Below, piece after piece: positions 40,472-50,362 of a stretch of 64,000 bases of DNA. Numbering within the stretch: the stretch's first letter is position 1; the number at the start of each line of letters is the position of its first letter. A program made the position numbers and the translations under genes. The stretch is from contig BCJU01000002.1 in NCBI GenBank assembly GCA_001600355.1, positions 1,674,001 through 1,738,000 on the forward strand. Direction: 5' to 3'. The notes below the pieces were generated by a model. The model searched no databases and was not told where the DNA came from. It was given only the letters and a program-made list of their open reading frames with translations. The stretch is from Meira nashicola (Eukaryota > Basidiomycota > Exobasidiomycetes > Exobasidiales > Brachybasidiaceae).

Positions 40472-43147
40472 ATGTCAAAAATGAGCGAAGGAACGGCAGA
40501 TGAAACGAATTTGATACAAAGTCATGTACAATTAATGCTGACTGAATTACCAGCAAATATTGTGTCAACTTTGAAAGCTGTTAAATCCTTTACGAAATTA
40601 CAAAAATGTTTATTGACATTTTTTCAATCACAAAGAAGTTCAACTGATCAACAAACGTTTGAAAAGAAAGTAAGAACGATTTTATTGGATGGTGGAATGG
40701 CAAAGACAGCTACGATTGAATTAATTGGCAGATGGAAAAATCGAAAGATTGCGCCAATCATAGAAGCAGAACCGAAAAAGCCAAAGAAGAAAAAGGTTGA
40801 AATTATCAAAAAAGAAGAAAGTGCTCCTTCAACAAGTCAACAAGAGAATGGTGGAGATAGCAAAGAAGGAAGTGTTGAAGGTAAGCAAAAGATTAAATTG
40901 AAAGAACGAAAGCATCTTGCAACTCAAGCAGCAGCAAATGCAAAGATTTCTAATTGGGCAGAAGATGTTCATTCAAGTCAATTAGAAGCAGAAATGGCAG
41001 CTTTAGCAATACGTGCAACCAGTCAAGAATCAAGATTTTACACAGAATACACTACTACTGCAACAAAGGAGATCGATTTGAAAGATGTGAATTTGTTCGT
41101 TGGCGAGAAACAATTACTCAATGACGCTCATATACGTATCAAAGAAGGCGTCAAATACGGTCTTGTAGGCAAGAATGGAGCTGGTAAATCAACACTTCTA
41201 CGTGCTTTAGGTGATGGTCTCATTCCTGGATTGCCGTCTAATGTGAAAATTTTACTCGTTTCACAATTGGGCATTGAAGAATCACTACGTATTTTGGCAA
41301 GATCCGAATCAAGAGCTTTGACAGTGCTTGATGCAGCTTTACAGGGAGATAAACAACGTGTACAAGCTGAAAGGGAAGTTGACACTCTCTCCAAAGCCAT
41401 AGACGCACAAGATTCCAAAGGTTTACAAGAAGTTGTTAAAGAACTTTGGCGTGATAGATCATTTGCTGAATTAGAAGAAGCAAGAAGGATATCTTTACGT
41501 AGAAGTGGTGCGATCGGTAAACAAGCAAGAACAGCATTAATCGAAGCAGAGAAACGATATGAAGATGCTAAAGCCGATTTTCCTCAACACGGAAATGAAG
41601 ATGATTGGGAGCAACATGCTTCCAAATTGCACGCTGAAGCAATGACTGTATTGGAAGAATCGGATGCGGCAACAGTTGTTCCACGTGCACATGCAATATT
41701 GCGAGGCTTAGGTTTCACTGATGAAATGATTCAAAAGCCATACTCGAATCTATCTGGAGGTTGGAGATCTCGTTGTTCCTTAGCCTCAGCTTTGTTATTG
41801 TCCAATCATGTCTTACTTCTCGATGAACCGATCAATTTCCTCGATTTACCAAGTATATTATGGTTAGAACAATTTGTTCGTAATAGCGAAGAGACCGTCA
41901 TTACAGTGGCACACGATGTCGAATTCTTAAATATGGTAAGTGATGAACTTATTGTAGTAAGTAAGAACAAGTTAGAGTACTTTGATGGCAATTTAGCCGA
42001 ATATATGCGCACCAAAAGAAGGCAACACAAACATGCTGTTAAACAACAAGATGCGCTGGACAAAAAGAAAGATTTGATCGAAAAATCTATTCAAGAAGGC
42101 AGAAAGCAAGCCAAAAAGAGCGGTGACGAGAATCGAATGAGGATGGTGAAAAGTAGACAAAAGAAGCTCGAAGATCGATGGGGGTTGGAGAGAAATGCAG
42201 CCGGACATCGATTCAAGCTCAATCGTGATTTAGGTGGTTACTATTTAACCTCTCGTGCTGGTATAGAAATCGAAGAACAAGGTCCACCGGTCCATTACGA
42301 ATTTCCCGATCCAGATCCATTGCCATTTGCTGCTTCTTTGTTGCATTTGGAAAATCTTACGTTTCAACATCAAACAGCAAAACGACCTTTGCTAAAAGAT
42401 GTCAATATAACAATCGATATAGGAGATCGAATCGGATTAGTAGGACCAAACGGACATGGAAAGACTACATTATTGCAATTGATTATGAGTGAAAGACAGC
42501 CAAGTTCAGGTAATATTCAAAAGCATAGCAGGATGCGAATTGCATATTATGCACAACAAGCAATGGCAGATGTTGACTTTCAAACGTCAAAACAAACGGC
42601 TTTAGAACACTTTTTAGAGAATTGTTCGGCACAAGAATTATTGAATGAGAATCGAGCAAGAGGATTTTTGGCTCAATTTGATCTTAAAGGTAGAACTGTT
42701 GATGCACTTCCAATTGGAAAATTAAGTGGTGGTCAAAGAGTAAAACTTTTATTGGCAGAAGTTGTTTGTAGTGGACCTCATATTTTGATCTTGGATGAAG
42801 TGACTACGCATATGGATAGTGATTCTATTCGAGCATTGATTGGTGCTCTTAAACGATTTCGAGGAGCTGTGATTTTAATTTCACATGATCGACATGCTAT
42901 AAAAGAAGTGATTGAAGGAAAGCCAACAGAAGAAATGCAATTATCAGGTTCCGAAGAAGAATCAAGCGAAGAAGAAGAAGATGAAGATGAACAACTTACA
43001 TCTTTGAATCCTTCAGGCACAGCCCCTCAACGTAAGACGTATTTAGTACGGAATGGATGTGTGAAAGCGCTTGAAAGAGGAGTAGAAGAATATGTCAATA
43101 CTGTAGAACAATCCATGCAAGCCAGCTTTTCCACTTATCCCGATTAG
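40472..43147 (+). CDS. ABC-F family twin-ATPase (translation/ribosome-type), variant second Walker B
   Basis: Soluble protein with two ABC cassettes and no membrane segment, as in Gcn20/Arb1/New1-type factors that act on ribosomes. 891 aa. Cassette 1: Walker A GKNGAGKST (233-241), signature LSGGW, Walker B LLLDEPINFLD (Asp451, Glu452). A basic, charged linker follows (~520-590). Cassette 2: Walker A GPNGHGKTT (658-666), LSGGQ, Walker B LILDEVTTHMD (Asp775, Glu776), then an ISHDRH switch. The usual ABC-F box is DEPTNHLD; here it is DEPINFLD and DEVTTHMD, with catalytic Glu kept in both. N-terminal ~90 residues are helical and unrecognised; a Lys-rich stretch follows (PKKPKKKKVE). A Glu/Asp-rich insert (SEEESSEEEEDEDE) lies near the C-terminus. 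No intron. Not clearly Gcn20, Arb1 or New1. Confidence 0.85.
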   Translation: MSKMSEGTADETNLIQSHVQLMLTELPANIVSTLKAVKSFTKLQKCLLTFFQSQRSSTDQQTFEKKVRTILLDGGMAKTATIELIGRWKNRKIAPIIEAEPKKPKKKKVEIIKKEESAPSTSQQENGGDSKEGSVEGKQKIKLKERKHLATQAAANAKISNWAEDVHSSQLEAEMAALAIRATSQESRFYTEYTTTATKEIDLKDVNLFVGEKQLLNDAHIRIKEGVKYGLVGKNGAGKSTLLRALGDGLIPGLPSNVKILLVSQLGIEESLRILARSESRALTVLDAALQGDKQRVQAEREVDTLSKAIDAQDSKGLQEVVKELWRDRSFAELEEARRISLRRSGAIGKQARTALIEAEKRYEDAKADFPQHGNEDDWEQHASKLHAEAMTVLEESDAATVVPRAHAILRGLGFTDEMIQKPYSNLSGGWRSRCSLASALLLSNHVLLLDEPINFLDLPSILWLEQFVRNSEETVITVAHDVEFLNMVSDELIVVSKNKLEYFDGNLAEYMRTKRRQHKHAVKQQDALDKKKDLIEKSIQEGRKQAKKSGDENRMRMVKSRQKKLEDRWGLERNAAGHRFKLNRDLGGYYLTSRAGIEIEEQGPPVHYEFPDPDPLPFAASLLHLENLTFQHQTAKRPLLKDVNITIDIGDRIGLVGPNGHGKTTLLQLIMSERQPSSGNIQKHSRMRIAYYAQQAMADVDFQTSKQTALEHFLENCSAQELLNENRARGFLAQFDLKGRTVDALPIGKLSGGQRVKLLLAEVVCSGPHILILDEVTTHMDSDSIRALIGALKRFRGAVILISHDRHAIKEVIEGKPTEEMQLSGSEEESSEEEEDEDEQLTSLNPSGTAPQRKTYLVRNGCVKALERGVEEYVNTVEQSMQASFSTYPD

Positions 43148-43988
43148 TAACTGTATGTATGTATGTAAATCAATGTTCCGATGTCATAATAGATTACGTC
43201 TTATTTGACAGTTTAAATCATTGATCGATCCCACATCTGCATCAAAAAGCAGTGCATTGTCCGGGACATGTATGTGTAACACAGCACAGCATATATGAAC
43301 AAAGTCCGAAAAGGTTCTCGCCCATTAATGTGTAACGTGCGAATAATTGAATGTGATTTTAGCGTGCTAATGTGCGTGCGAGTGTTAAAATAGACCGGCG
43401 GCATACGCAAACTCATCTTCAAAAGACAAAGAAGAAAGTGTTGATGTGTGTGTGTGTGTGTTTGTTGTTCTTTCTTGTGTTACACATATAAAATGCTTCA
43501 TTTGCCGCGTTCCAAAATAGAGTGGGGCACATTCACAGTGAATATGCAAAACGAAATACTCATCCCCGCCGCCGGCAAAGAGCGAAACATATAGACTACA
43601 TACACTGATTATTGCACACACTTCCACATGGAGATTTCCCTTTCTGCACGTTTTGTTCGTAATCATTCCATAAAAAGAGTGTTGAAATACGTCAATTGTT
43701 CAGAAATTGGTGATTGTGCGCAGACGCACATGCTGAGGCTGTGCGATTGCGAAGGTTGTGATGTGTGTGTGCACGGTTCATAATTCAATAATTGAGAAAT
43801 GACGATTGCCAGCATTTTGTCCGTTGTTTGCACTTTATGTACAATACTCCTTTTGTTTGAGAGTGAAGTTGGTTTTTAAGAATTAAGACTTGTCTATATA
43901 AAGCACAAAGATTATTCAATCACATCTTCTCTTCCTTCCACAACTACATTCTCACTACAACACAAAACACAAAAACAATTTAGAAAAA
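43148..43988. other. Intergenic: 3' flank of ABC-F and promoter of the CipC-like gene
   Basis: 841 nt. It holds TGTA repeats just after the ABC-F stop (43153-43165), a (TG)8 microsatellite (43445-43460), and the TATA box and leader of the CipC-like gene at the right end. The open frames here are not supported. Confidence 0.45.
43895..43903 (+). promoter_or_regulatory. TATA box of the CipC-like gene
   Basis: TATATAAAG ~90 nt before the ATG at 43989, followed by a C/T-rich then A-rich leader. This is the layout of a strongly or inducibly expressed fungal gene, and the clearest core promoter in the window. Confidence 0.55.
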
Positions 43989-44355
43989 ATGGGTTTCTTT
44001 GACAGCGATAGCCACAACGAAGTTTACAACGGCGAACCTCATGAGTGAGTATACATACGATCCTATCAGATCAATGTCATTGCTGACGATCATCTTTTTT
44101 TATCATCACCTTAGGTCTAAGTGGAGTCATGAATTAGTCGGTGGTGCAGCCGGATTTGCTGCTATGCGTGAATACGAAAAGTATGAAGAAAAGAACGGCA
44201 AACCTCAAAACCATCAATTGGCCAAAGAACTTTTGGCAGGTTTCGCTGGTGCAGAAGTTGATAAACTTTTCGAAACCAAAGGATTGGACTTCCTTGACCG
44301 CGAAAAGGCAAAGCGTCATGCACAAGAAGAAGCTCAAAACAACCTCAACTATTAA
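43989..44355 (+). CDS. CipC-like small stress protein (DUF3759), two exons
   Basis: 98 aa. Exon 1 (43989-44044) starts MGFFDSDSHNEVYNGEPH. A GTGAGT donor at 44045 and a CTTAG acceptor ending at 44114 remove a 70-nt intron that splits the Glu codon. Exon 2 (44115-44355) continues SKWSHELVGGAAGFAAM, then ELLAGFAGAEVDKLFETKG and LDFLDREKAKRHAQEEA. The SHELVGGAA, AGFAGAEVD and ETKGLDF blocks are hallmarks of the CipC/DUF3759 family, first found as a concanamycin-induced protein in Aspergillus and often raised in infection-related or stress growth. The biochemical role is unknown. Length and intron-near-start layout fit the family. A TATA box precedes it. Confidence 0.9.
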
Positions 44356-44492
44356 GAAGATTAATATCATCATCATCAGCATTCACTTGTAGAAGATAAG
44401 CTTTTCATTTTCAATGTGACTAATGATATCATGATATAATATAATAAGTGATTGAAAGTATCAGAATTTAGTAAAATGAATGTCACTCTTCT

Positions 44493-44975
44493 TCACTTGC
44501 CAGTTGCCCAAGAGAACCATCCTTTTGCTTTTTGTGAAATTGCTTCTTGATCGCTCTTTGCTCTTTCTGCTTTTTTCTCCATTTCTTTCCTTACTTCTTC
44601 TTCTAATTGCCTTCTAACATCTGCTTCCAATTCTCTTTGTTCACGACCATCCAAATATTGCCATGTAAGCTGTAATGAAAAGTATACTGCACTTGCGTAA
44701 GCTAAAACACGAATGAATGGTGGCCAGATTTCACGATAGACTAATTTATGTTTCGATTTTGGCTGCTTATCTTGTGATGAACTTTGTTGTGATGATTGTG
44801 GTTGTTGTTGCTGCTGTTGAGCTGAATGTATAGTCTCTCGTGAAGGTGAGACAGGAGTTGGAGGTGTGGATGGAGTATTTGTACTCTCGAATCTGATCCG
44901 TTGTACTATGATCGAAGATGATCGAAGTGATTGTGACCTTTTGGCCATCAGAACGGCTCTAGATACAGGTAACAT
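44493..44975 (-). CDS. Putative mitochondrial single-pass membrane protein, uncharacterised
   Basis: 160 aa from the ATG at 44975. The frame begins farther upstream at a TTG, which I discount. Visible parts: a basic presequence-like start (MLPVSRAVLMAKRSQSLRSSS through RIRFEST), a Ser/Pro and poly-Gln linker (~32-72), one membrane helix (~86-108, FIRVLAYASAVYFSLQLTW) and a highly charged coiled coil (~110-150), ending WFSWATGK. The order suggests inner-membrane insertion with a soluble helical tail. No family recognised. Head-to-head with the gene at 45309. Confidence 0.6.
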   Translation of the reverse strand: MLPVSRAVLMAKRSQSLRSSSIIVQRIRFESTNTPSTPPTPVSPSRETIHSAQQQQQQPQSSQQSSSQDKQPKSKHKLVYREIWPPFIRVLAYASAVYFSLQLTWQYLDGREQRELEADVRRQLEEEVRKEMEKKAERAKSDQEAISQKAKGWFSWATGK

Positions 44976-45308
44976 GACTGATTGACCTGACTGGCTCAAG
45001 CTTTTATTCTTGAATATGGGTAATGAATGGCGGTCGTTTTGGTTGAGATGAAAAAAAAAAGCCACTTCCGGTCCGTGCCTTTTCACTTTTGGAGCCCTAG
45101 CGCGCCACAACTTTAATTACAGGAGCTGACTGCTGCTGGTCTTGTGTTGATCTTGAGAAAAAACACGCGTTGTTTAATTAATAATACCCAGAGATTTTTG
45201 GGGATCTTTTTTATTTTAAGTTGATAATACAGTTGACCACGCGATTATGACAATTTGTTTCTTTCGTTGCTATCATCACACTTTAATATCAATGATTCAG
45301 CAGCTGTG
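44976..45308. promoter_or_regulatory. Divergent promoter region between two uncharacterised genes
   Basis: 333 nt, with an ACGCGT palindrome at 45165-45170 and an A/T-rich stretch after it. The first exons, if any, upstream of 45309 are not evident. Confidence 0.4.
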
Positions 45309-47015
45309 ATGGAAGCTTGGAATTATAGCGGGAACGGTGCAAATTCCCAAAATGGATTTACTACAGGCGAAAGTAGTCGGAATGCATCCGGTCATCGAAC
45401 CACTCAATTACCCAGTCGAAGAAGGCAATTAGGAGGTTTGCCTCTACATCCATCTCGAAGACCGCCGCCTCCATCGCATATAAGCTCAACAAGTTCAAAT
45501 AGTAATTTTGTTCCTGCTCTCTCTTCTCCTTTACGAATGAGTGAATCAAACGAAATTCCGGAACCATCCGTCTTTCTTACGCCCAATTCGATCTCGCGTA
45601 AAAGGTCGCATTTTGCCGCATCCACCACTTTACCTTCTAATGAGACTATCTATAATTCCGATCCTTTTCAACAGCCAGGCGAGAGCTATCAAAGGAGATC
45701 AGCTCATATTCATCATTCGCCAATGGATGCTCCAGATTTGGCTGATAGTTCTGTTTTATCACACGGATCCATTCCAACAGGTTCTCCAACCAGCAAATAC
45801 GGCTCATGGTCACGTAAGACAGGATCACTACAAGCAAGTCATTTTTCAGAACCACAAACAAGTCAACCACTCAGACCACCTCAAGGCGAATTCAGCTTCC
45901 AAGCACATGCGCCATCCTTCTTTCAATCAAGTGTAAATCAAATGGATTCGTCTTCACTGCATTCAAACGAACAGAATTGCGAGACCAGTTCGATGGCTTT
46001 TGCTCGACTTGCACAAGCACAAAGGCAACAACAGGATGCCAGAAGGCTTGCAACATCAGGAGCAAACAATCTCCCCGCTGAAAGTGAATCAGCTGATGAT
46101 CATAATGATGGACCTCCTGTTAAAAAGAGAAGGGGTGTTGCAAGTACAATCGTTGATGGTGCTTTGAGTGCGGCTCTGTATACAGGAGCAGCTGCTTTAA
46201 CTGCATATTCGCTATGGTCTAGCTGGGGAAGAAAAGATGAGACCGCAGAAGAACCAACAAACGCACAAAATCATCCAGGCTTGACTGAAAATCGTGAAAA
46301 GCTGCCTCCAGGCGCATTGGAAGAGCCTCCTCCGCCCTACACAGTAGCGGGCAGCTCAAAAGGTCCCGGTGAATCTCCAATGAAGAATGGAAGACCGGTA
46401 CATGTCTTTGTTTCATCAAGAAGGAGAAGACCAGTCTTTGCTACACATCGTTCAAGCAAGAATACTCCAAAACGAAGGTTGAGCGCATTGAATGATCTCT
46501 CACAACAGTCAACGTCCGTGATACCCAGTAGCACTTCCCAACAACAACAAGAAGAGGAGGTTGATGATGACGATGATGAAATGTTCAAGCGATTTCAGTC
46601 AAAGATGTCTAATCTCATCGAAGAGGGAACGCGAGCTCTCAATTCAGAGGCTGATTTGAGCGCGATGGACTTGGAAGATGACGATGATTATAGCTTTCAA
46701 AGTGCAAGGCTATCACCGAGCAAAAGTGATTCTCGTTTAGTATCTGGTCAAGCTTCCTTTCCCTTTCAACTTCCAAGAAGTCAAACAACAGCTTTCACAT
46801 TCGGAAATGAAGCTTTGAGAAGACCGCAAAATACATCCAGTCTTTTCAATTCTCATTCATCATCTACTTTTGATGCCTCTACATCAACAACTTCTCCTAG
46901 GTCACCATTTTTATCTTTGGCAAGTCGTGATCCAAACAGTCCTTATGGTCGTATTTCGCGACCGGGCAGTACAATTTCATCACCAACTTTAACTGCTCGA
47001 AAACGTCTACATTGA
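45309..47015 (+). CDS. Disordered protein with a basic cluster next to one hydrophobic helix, uncharacterised
   Basis: 568 aa from the ATG at 45309 (MEAWNYSGNGANSQNG). The frame opens earlier at a non-ATG codon. Most of it is Ser/Pro/Gln-rich. A single hydrophobic stretch (~residues 278-305, GVASTIVDGALSAALYTGAA, ending in a Trp-Ser-Ser-Trp) follows directly on a KKRR cluster that would pass as a nuclear-localisation signal. The C-terminal third has an acidic run (DDDDDE) and LPRSQTTAFTFGNEA. NLS plus adjacent helix is the layout of some inner-nuclear-membrane or pore-linked proteins, but the sequence alone does not prove this. No family recognised. Confidence 0.55.
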   Translation: MEAWNYSGNGANSQNGFTTGESSRNASGHRTTQLPSRRRQLGGLPLHPSRRPPPPSHISSTSSNSNFVPALSSPLRMSESNEIPEPSVFLTPNSISRKRSHFAASTTLPSNETIYNSDPFQQPGESYQRRSAHIHHSPMDAPDLADSSVLSHGSIPTGSPTSKYGSWSRKTGSLQASHFSEPQTSQPLRPPQGEFSFQAHAPSFFQSSVNQMDSSSLHSNEQNCETSSMAFARLAQAQRQQQDARRLATSGANNLPAESESADDHNDGPPVKKRRGVASTIVDGALSAALYTGAAALTAYSLWSSWGRKDETAEEPTNAQNHPGLTENREKLPPGALEEPPPPYTVAGSSKGPGESPMKNGRPVHVFVSSRRRRPVFATHRSSKNTPKRRLSALNDLSQQSTSVIPSSTSQQQQEEEVDDDDDEMFKRFQSKMSNLIEEGTRALNSEADLSAMDLEDDDDYSFQSARLSPSKSDSRLVSGQASFPFQLPRSQTTAFTFGNEALRRPQNTSSLFNSHSSSTFDASTSTTSPRSPFLSLASRDPNSPYGRISRPGSTISSPTLTARKRLH

Positions 47016-47167
47016 ACTTTTTTACACATACATACCACTACTTGTACAGTATTCGTCTAATTCTTTTGCTCTCTATATTGCTGCTGTAGTGCTTTTTGTG
47101 CTCTGCCTTTTTCTAATCACACACTCGCTGTACTACCTTGCCACGAATCTATTTGATACCCATTTGC

Positions 47168-48784
47168 CTATTTTTGCGTGTCATCTTCATCAAGATGCAA
47201 ATGATCCATGAATTGTTTTTGAGCTTGTAAGAGAGCCATCAAAAGATCTTTAGGAACTGGTACCATATTTGTCCCATTTCTACAACTTTCTGACGGCCCA
47301 ATATGAATATTAACACTTGAAGATGAAGCTTCTGCAGCGGTATAATAGCTTGGATCTTCCATTGCTAAAGATGTATTAGATGATGAATTCCTTTTATGAT
47401 GATGATGATGATGATTTACTCGATCAGTAATTGTTTCAACGCCTGAACTTTCACGAGTATGTGAGACGATTGCTTTCTTTTGTAAAGACGTATTCAACCC
47501 TTTCCCAGTTGATGCAGAGACGGAAGACTTGCTTTCAGGCAGCGATAATGTACGCGGTAGACTCTCAACAACAATCAGTGAATCATTTGGATTCTCATCA
47601 TCATCTTCTTCTTTTGTACTTTTTTCCACAGAAGCACTATCAACATCATGCTTCTCAAACTTTGCTTCTGAAGGTCTAGGTGAAACGGGATAAACCATAT
47701 CCCGCCAAGCTTCTTTTCCGAATACTTTTGCACAAGATTCTTCAATTCTAGCAAGCTTTCGTTTTAATTCTTCCACCTCGATCGTTTTATGTTCATTATC
47801 GCGTTGTAAACCTTCTAAAATTCTTTCTTGACTTGAAAATTCATGTTCTAATTGACGTGCTGCTAAACGGGTTAACCCATTTCCACCATTTTCAGATATA
47901 TCTCTTAATAATTTTGATGGATCAGATTTCAAATTTTTGATTTCTTCAAATGCAGCTTCATAAGATGAAACTGAATTTTGACTTTCTGTTTCTTCATTTT
48001 TCACTTTTGTAGAAATAGATGTTATGCTTTCTGTTTCCATCTTTACTGATGCAACTGATGATTGTGCAGAAGATACAGCTGGACTTGATGTTGTCAAGTA
48101 AACATTATTTCTAGGAGGTGAAATTTTTGCAGCGGTAGGTATCATGGCTCTATGACGACGGAAATTTGTTGTTCCCAAAGGCCCTTTACTCGTTCTAGGT
48201 ACAGCTATAGTTGAGCTGCGCTTTGCAATGCTTTCATCTTGAAGTTTATTTGCTGCAAGTTGAGATGGTAATCGGTTTGGTTCAATTTTTCCCGGAAATA
48301 ATTTCCCATTTTGAGAAGTATTTCCTTTACCAAACAAAGAGCTACTCTTCCTTTGTCTCGGTAATTTTGATTCACCCAATGCTATACCTCTTACCGATGC
48401 AATAGTCGAAGATGATTTATTCACTGTTTTTGTCGGAATAGGTGTACTAGTCGTTGGATTTGGAATTCCACTATTTGTTTTAATCGTCTTTTTTCCAACG
48501 CTTGATTGATTGGAAGAAATTGATTCTGCGCTTGTAGAAGATCTTCTTTGAATTCGATGTAACAATGATCTAGTAGGTGTTGCAGGTGGCAAGGATGAAA
48601 GTTGAGATGAAATTGGTGGTGGTCCTTTTAGTGTTGTTTTACGACTTAAAGAATCAGATTCAATAGTCGTTTTCACTGAAATTGATGATTTTTCAGATTG
48701 TGAAGATGGAGATTTTCCTTCATTTGATGGAGTGCTTGATGGATTGAGTAATCGACTCTTACGACTCATGGTAGGAAACGGCAT
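47168..48784 (-). CDS. Ser-rich coiled-coil protein with a His run, uncharacterised
   Basis: 538 aa, start ATG at 48784 (MPFPTMSRKSRLLNPSS). A second in-frame Met at residue 6 is an alternative start. Residues 1-270 are Ser/Thr/Pro-rich with SP/TP sites. Residues ~298-345 form a coiled coil (LTRLAARQLEHEFSSQERI onward, heptad-patterned). Acidic residues (KEEDDDENPND) and a run of seven His codons follow, then a hydrophobic-helical end (LLMALLQAQKQFMDHLHLDED). No known domain; a cytoskeletal or cell-polarity scaffold would be typical of this composition, but that is a guess. Convergent with the gene ending at 47015. Confidence 0.55.
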   Translation of the reverse strand: MPFPTMSRKSRLLNPSSTPSNEGKSPSSQSEKSSISVKTTIESDSLSRKTTLKGPPPISSQLSSLPPATPTRSLLHRIQRRSSTSAESISSNQSSVGKKTIKTNSGIPNPTTSTPIPTKTVNKSSSTIASVRGIALGESKLPRQRKSSSLFGKGNTSQNGKLFPGKIEPNRLPSQLAANKLQDESIAKRSSTIAVPRTSKGPLGTTNFRRHRAMIPTAAKISPPRNNVYLTTSSPAVSSAQSSVASVKMETESITSISTKVKNEETESQNSVSSYEAAFEEIKNLKSDPSKLLRDISENGGNGLTRLAARQLEHEFSSQERILEGLQRDNEHKTIEVEELKRKLARIEESCAKVFGKEAWRDMVYPVSPRPSEAKFEKHDVDSASVEKSTKEEDDDENPNDSLIVVESLPRTLSLPESKSSVSASTGKGLNTSLQKKAIVSHTRESSGVETITDRVNHHHHHHKRNSSSNTSLAMEDPSYYTAAEASSSSVNIHIGPSESCRNGTNMVPVPKDLLMALLQAQKQFMDHLHLDEDDTQK

Positions 48785-49807
48785 TTTGTCAGATAGTACA
48801 GCATTTGATGATGGAAGAAGACTGTAAACAGCGCATGTTTATATGAAAGTTGTAAATGTGACAACCTCCTTGCAACGGTTCCGTTTTTATTGCGGCAATC
48901 CTGTGTGCTTGTGTGACTGAATAACCTTTTAAACTCCTTTTAAAATTCATCTTTTTTGCAAATCACATACATCTTCATTCTGCCCCCTGAAATAAGTTTG
49001 ATCGGCGTAACATATTAACGCCTTTCGACACGTCTGATCGGAATTGCCAAATGCCATTCAATACACGAATAAATGCAAGTGACATGTCCCTAAAATTCCG
49101 ATTTAAAAGTTAGCCAAGTAAGTGACCGGCCTTAATTCGTGCGGCCGAGTAAACAGACATGAGGAGAAAACTCCCTCGTTCTTCAATCCCTTCATCATTT
49201 CTAAAGTACCTTATCCATGCTTCCATTGCCATCAAAGTTGATCGACAAGGAAAAGTCTATGGGACACAATCACGTGTCCGCTTAGTCCGCTTCCCGGTCT
49301 CCGCTCTTGTTGTCGTAATAGAAAACTTGTCATTGGATGAAAGAGCTTTCCATATTAAGCAAGTGTTATGCAAACACACTCCTGAAGTGCCTTTTCTATG
49401 GTTTTTTCTTGAGCGCTTTACGCGCGCCTTTTTTCTTAAACCAGTCAATCAGTATCTTTGATTACCTGCGTACGCGTGCGTGTGAGTATTAAGAATACCA
49501 CAATGTGCCTGAGCTTTGTATCCCTCGGTCATTCATTGTTTCAAAGCGTAAAAGAAGAGGCAAAACAGCTAAGCGTCCCCACTGTGAAAAAGCAAGCTTG
49601 CTGACGATATAGCGTATGTAGAAGTACAATTCGCAAAATAAAAAAGCTTCTCTATTCGAAAGTGGATCAACTTTTATCTTTTTGTCGTACGCCATCAATC
49701 ATCGTCCGATTCACATTTTATACACAAAGTTTCGGATTCAGTTATTAGAACTCTTCTTATTCGACATATTTCACTCCATTGCATCACAACAAAATAGATT
49801 CGCAATC
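48785..49807. promoter_or_regulatory. Divergent intergenic region, coiled-coil gene / CYB5
   Basis: 1023 nt. Notable: a perfect GGACAC-N6-GTGTCC inverted repeat (49262-49279) whose right side overlaps CACGTG (49271-49276), a patch of TTACGCGCGCC (~49418), and ACGCGT at 49472-49477. A 100-codon plus-strand frame (49159-49461) with an ATG is present but shows no family feature. Confidence 0.4.
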
Positions 49808-50362
49808 ATGTCTGAAAGCAAAAAGATTACAATGGATGAGGTTAACAAGCACAAATCGCAAGGCGATCTTTGGCTAATCGTGCACGGAAAGGGTGAGTAA
49901 AGGGATACAAACTGACCTTCTAGGAGGATGGCCATCTTCTTTGATCTATATACTGATTCTCTTTTGTTTAAATCGTCACACAGTTTATGATGTCTCTAAA
50001 TTCATGGACGAACATCCAGGAGGTGATGAAGTCTTACTTTCAGAAGCAGGAAGGGATGGTTCAGATGCATTCGAAGATGTTGGTCATTCAGATGATGCAC
50101 GTGCTCTATTACCTGGAATGCTCAAAGGTGATTTGGAAGGTGCTGAACAATCAAAATCTTCCGGAGGTGGCTCTGCACCAAAGGTGAACCAAGCAGTTCA
50201 AGAAAGTGGAAAGTGAGTATATGCTCATATTCAAAAGGTGCACATAAACAAAGATTATTGACTCTTTCTCCTCTCTTATCTTCTCGTATCAGCCCAATCC
50301 TCATGTTCATTCCTTTGATCTTGTTGGGAGCTTGGTTGGCATACCGTTACACTCAAGGTTAG
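49808..50362 (+). CDS. CYB5: Tail-anchored cytochrome b5, three exons
   Basis: Electron carrier of the ER supporting desaturases, sterol enzymes and P450s. Exons 49808-49892, 49984-50212 and 50293-50362, with GTGAGT donors (49893, 50213) and CAG acceptors (49983, 50292). The joined frame gives 127 aa: [19 protein letters not shown] start, [19 protein letters not shown] with heme-ligand His in HPGG, second ligand in [11 protein letters not shown], a Gly/Ser linker, and a C-terminal membrane anchor ([19 protein letters not shown]). The stop is TAG at 50360-50362 (TQG end). An alternative donor-like GTTAGA lies at that stop and a CAG/TAG-type acceptor at ~50486; a fourth exon would replace the last residue with ~25 others. 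Confidence 0.9.

Noticed and set aside
42000..43200. ABC-F gene as a membrane ABC transporter
   Set aside because: No hydrophobic membrane segments; twin cassettes joined by a charged linker fit ABC-F.
49159..49461. 100-codon plus-strand open frame upstream of CYB5
   Set aside because: It has an ATG but no recognisable domain, and crosses the GGACAC/GTGTCC dyad and CG-rich patches typical of promoter DNA; support is too weak.
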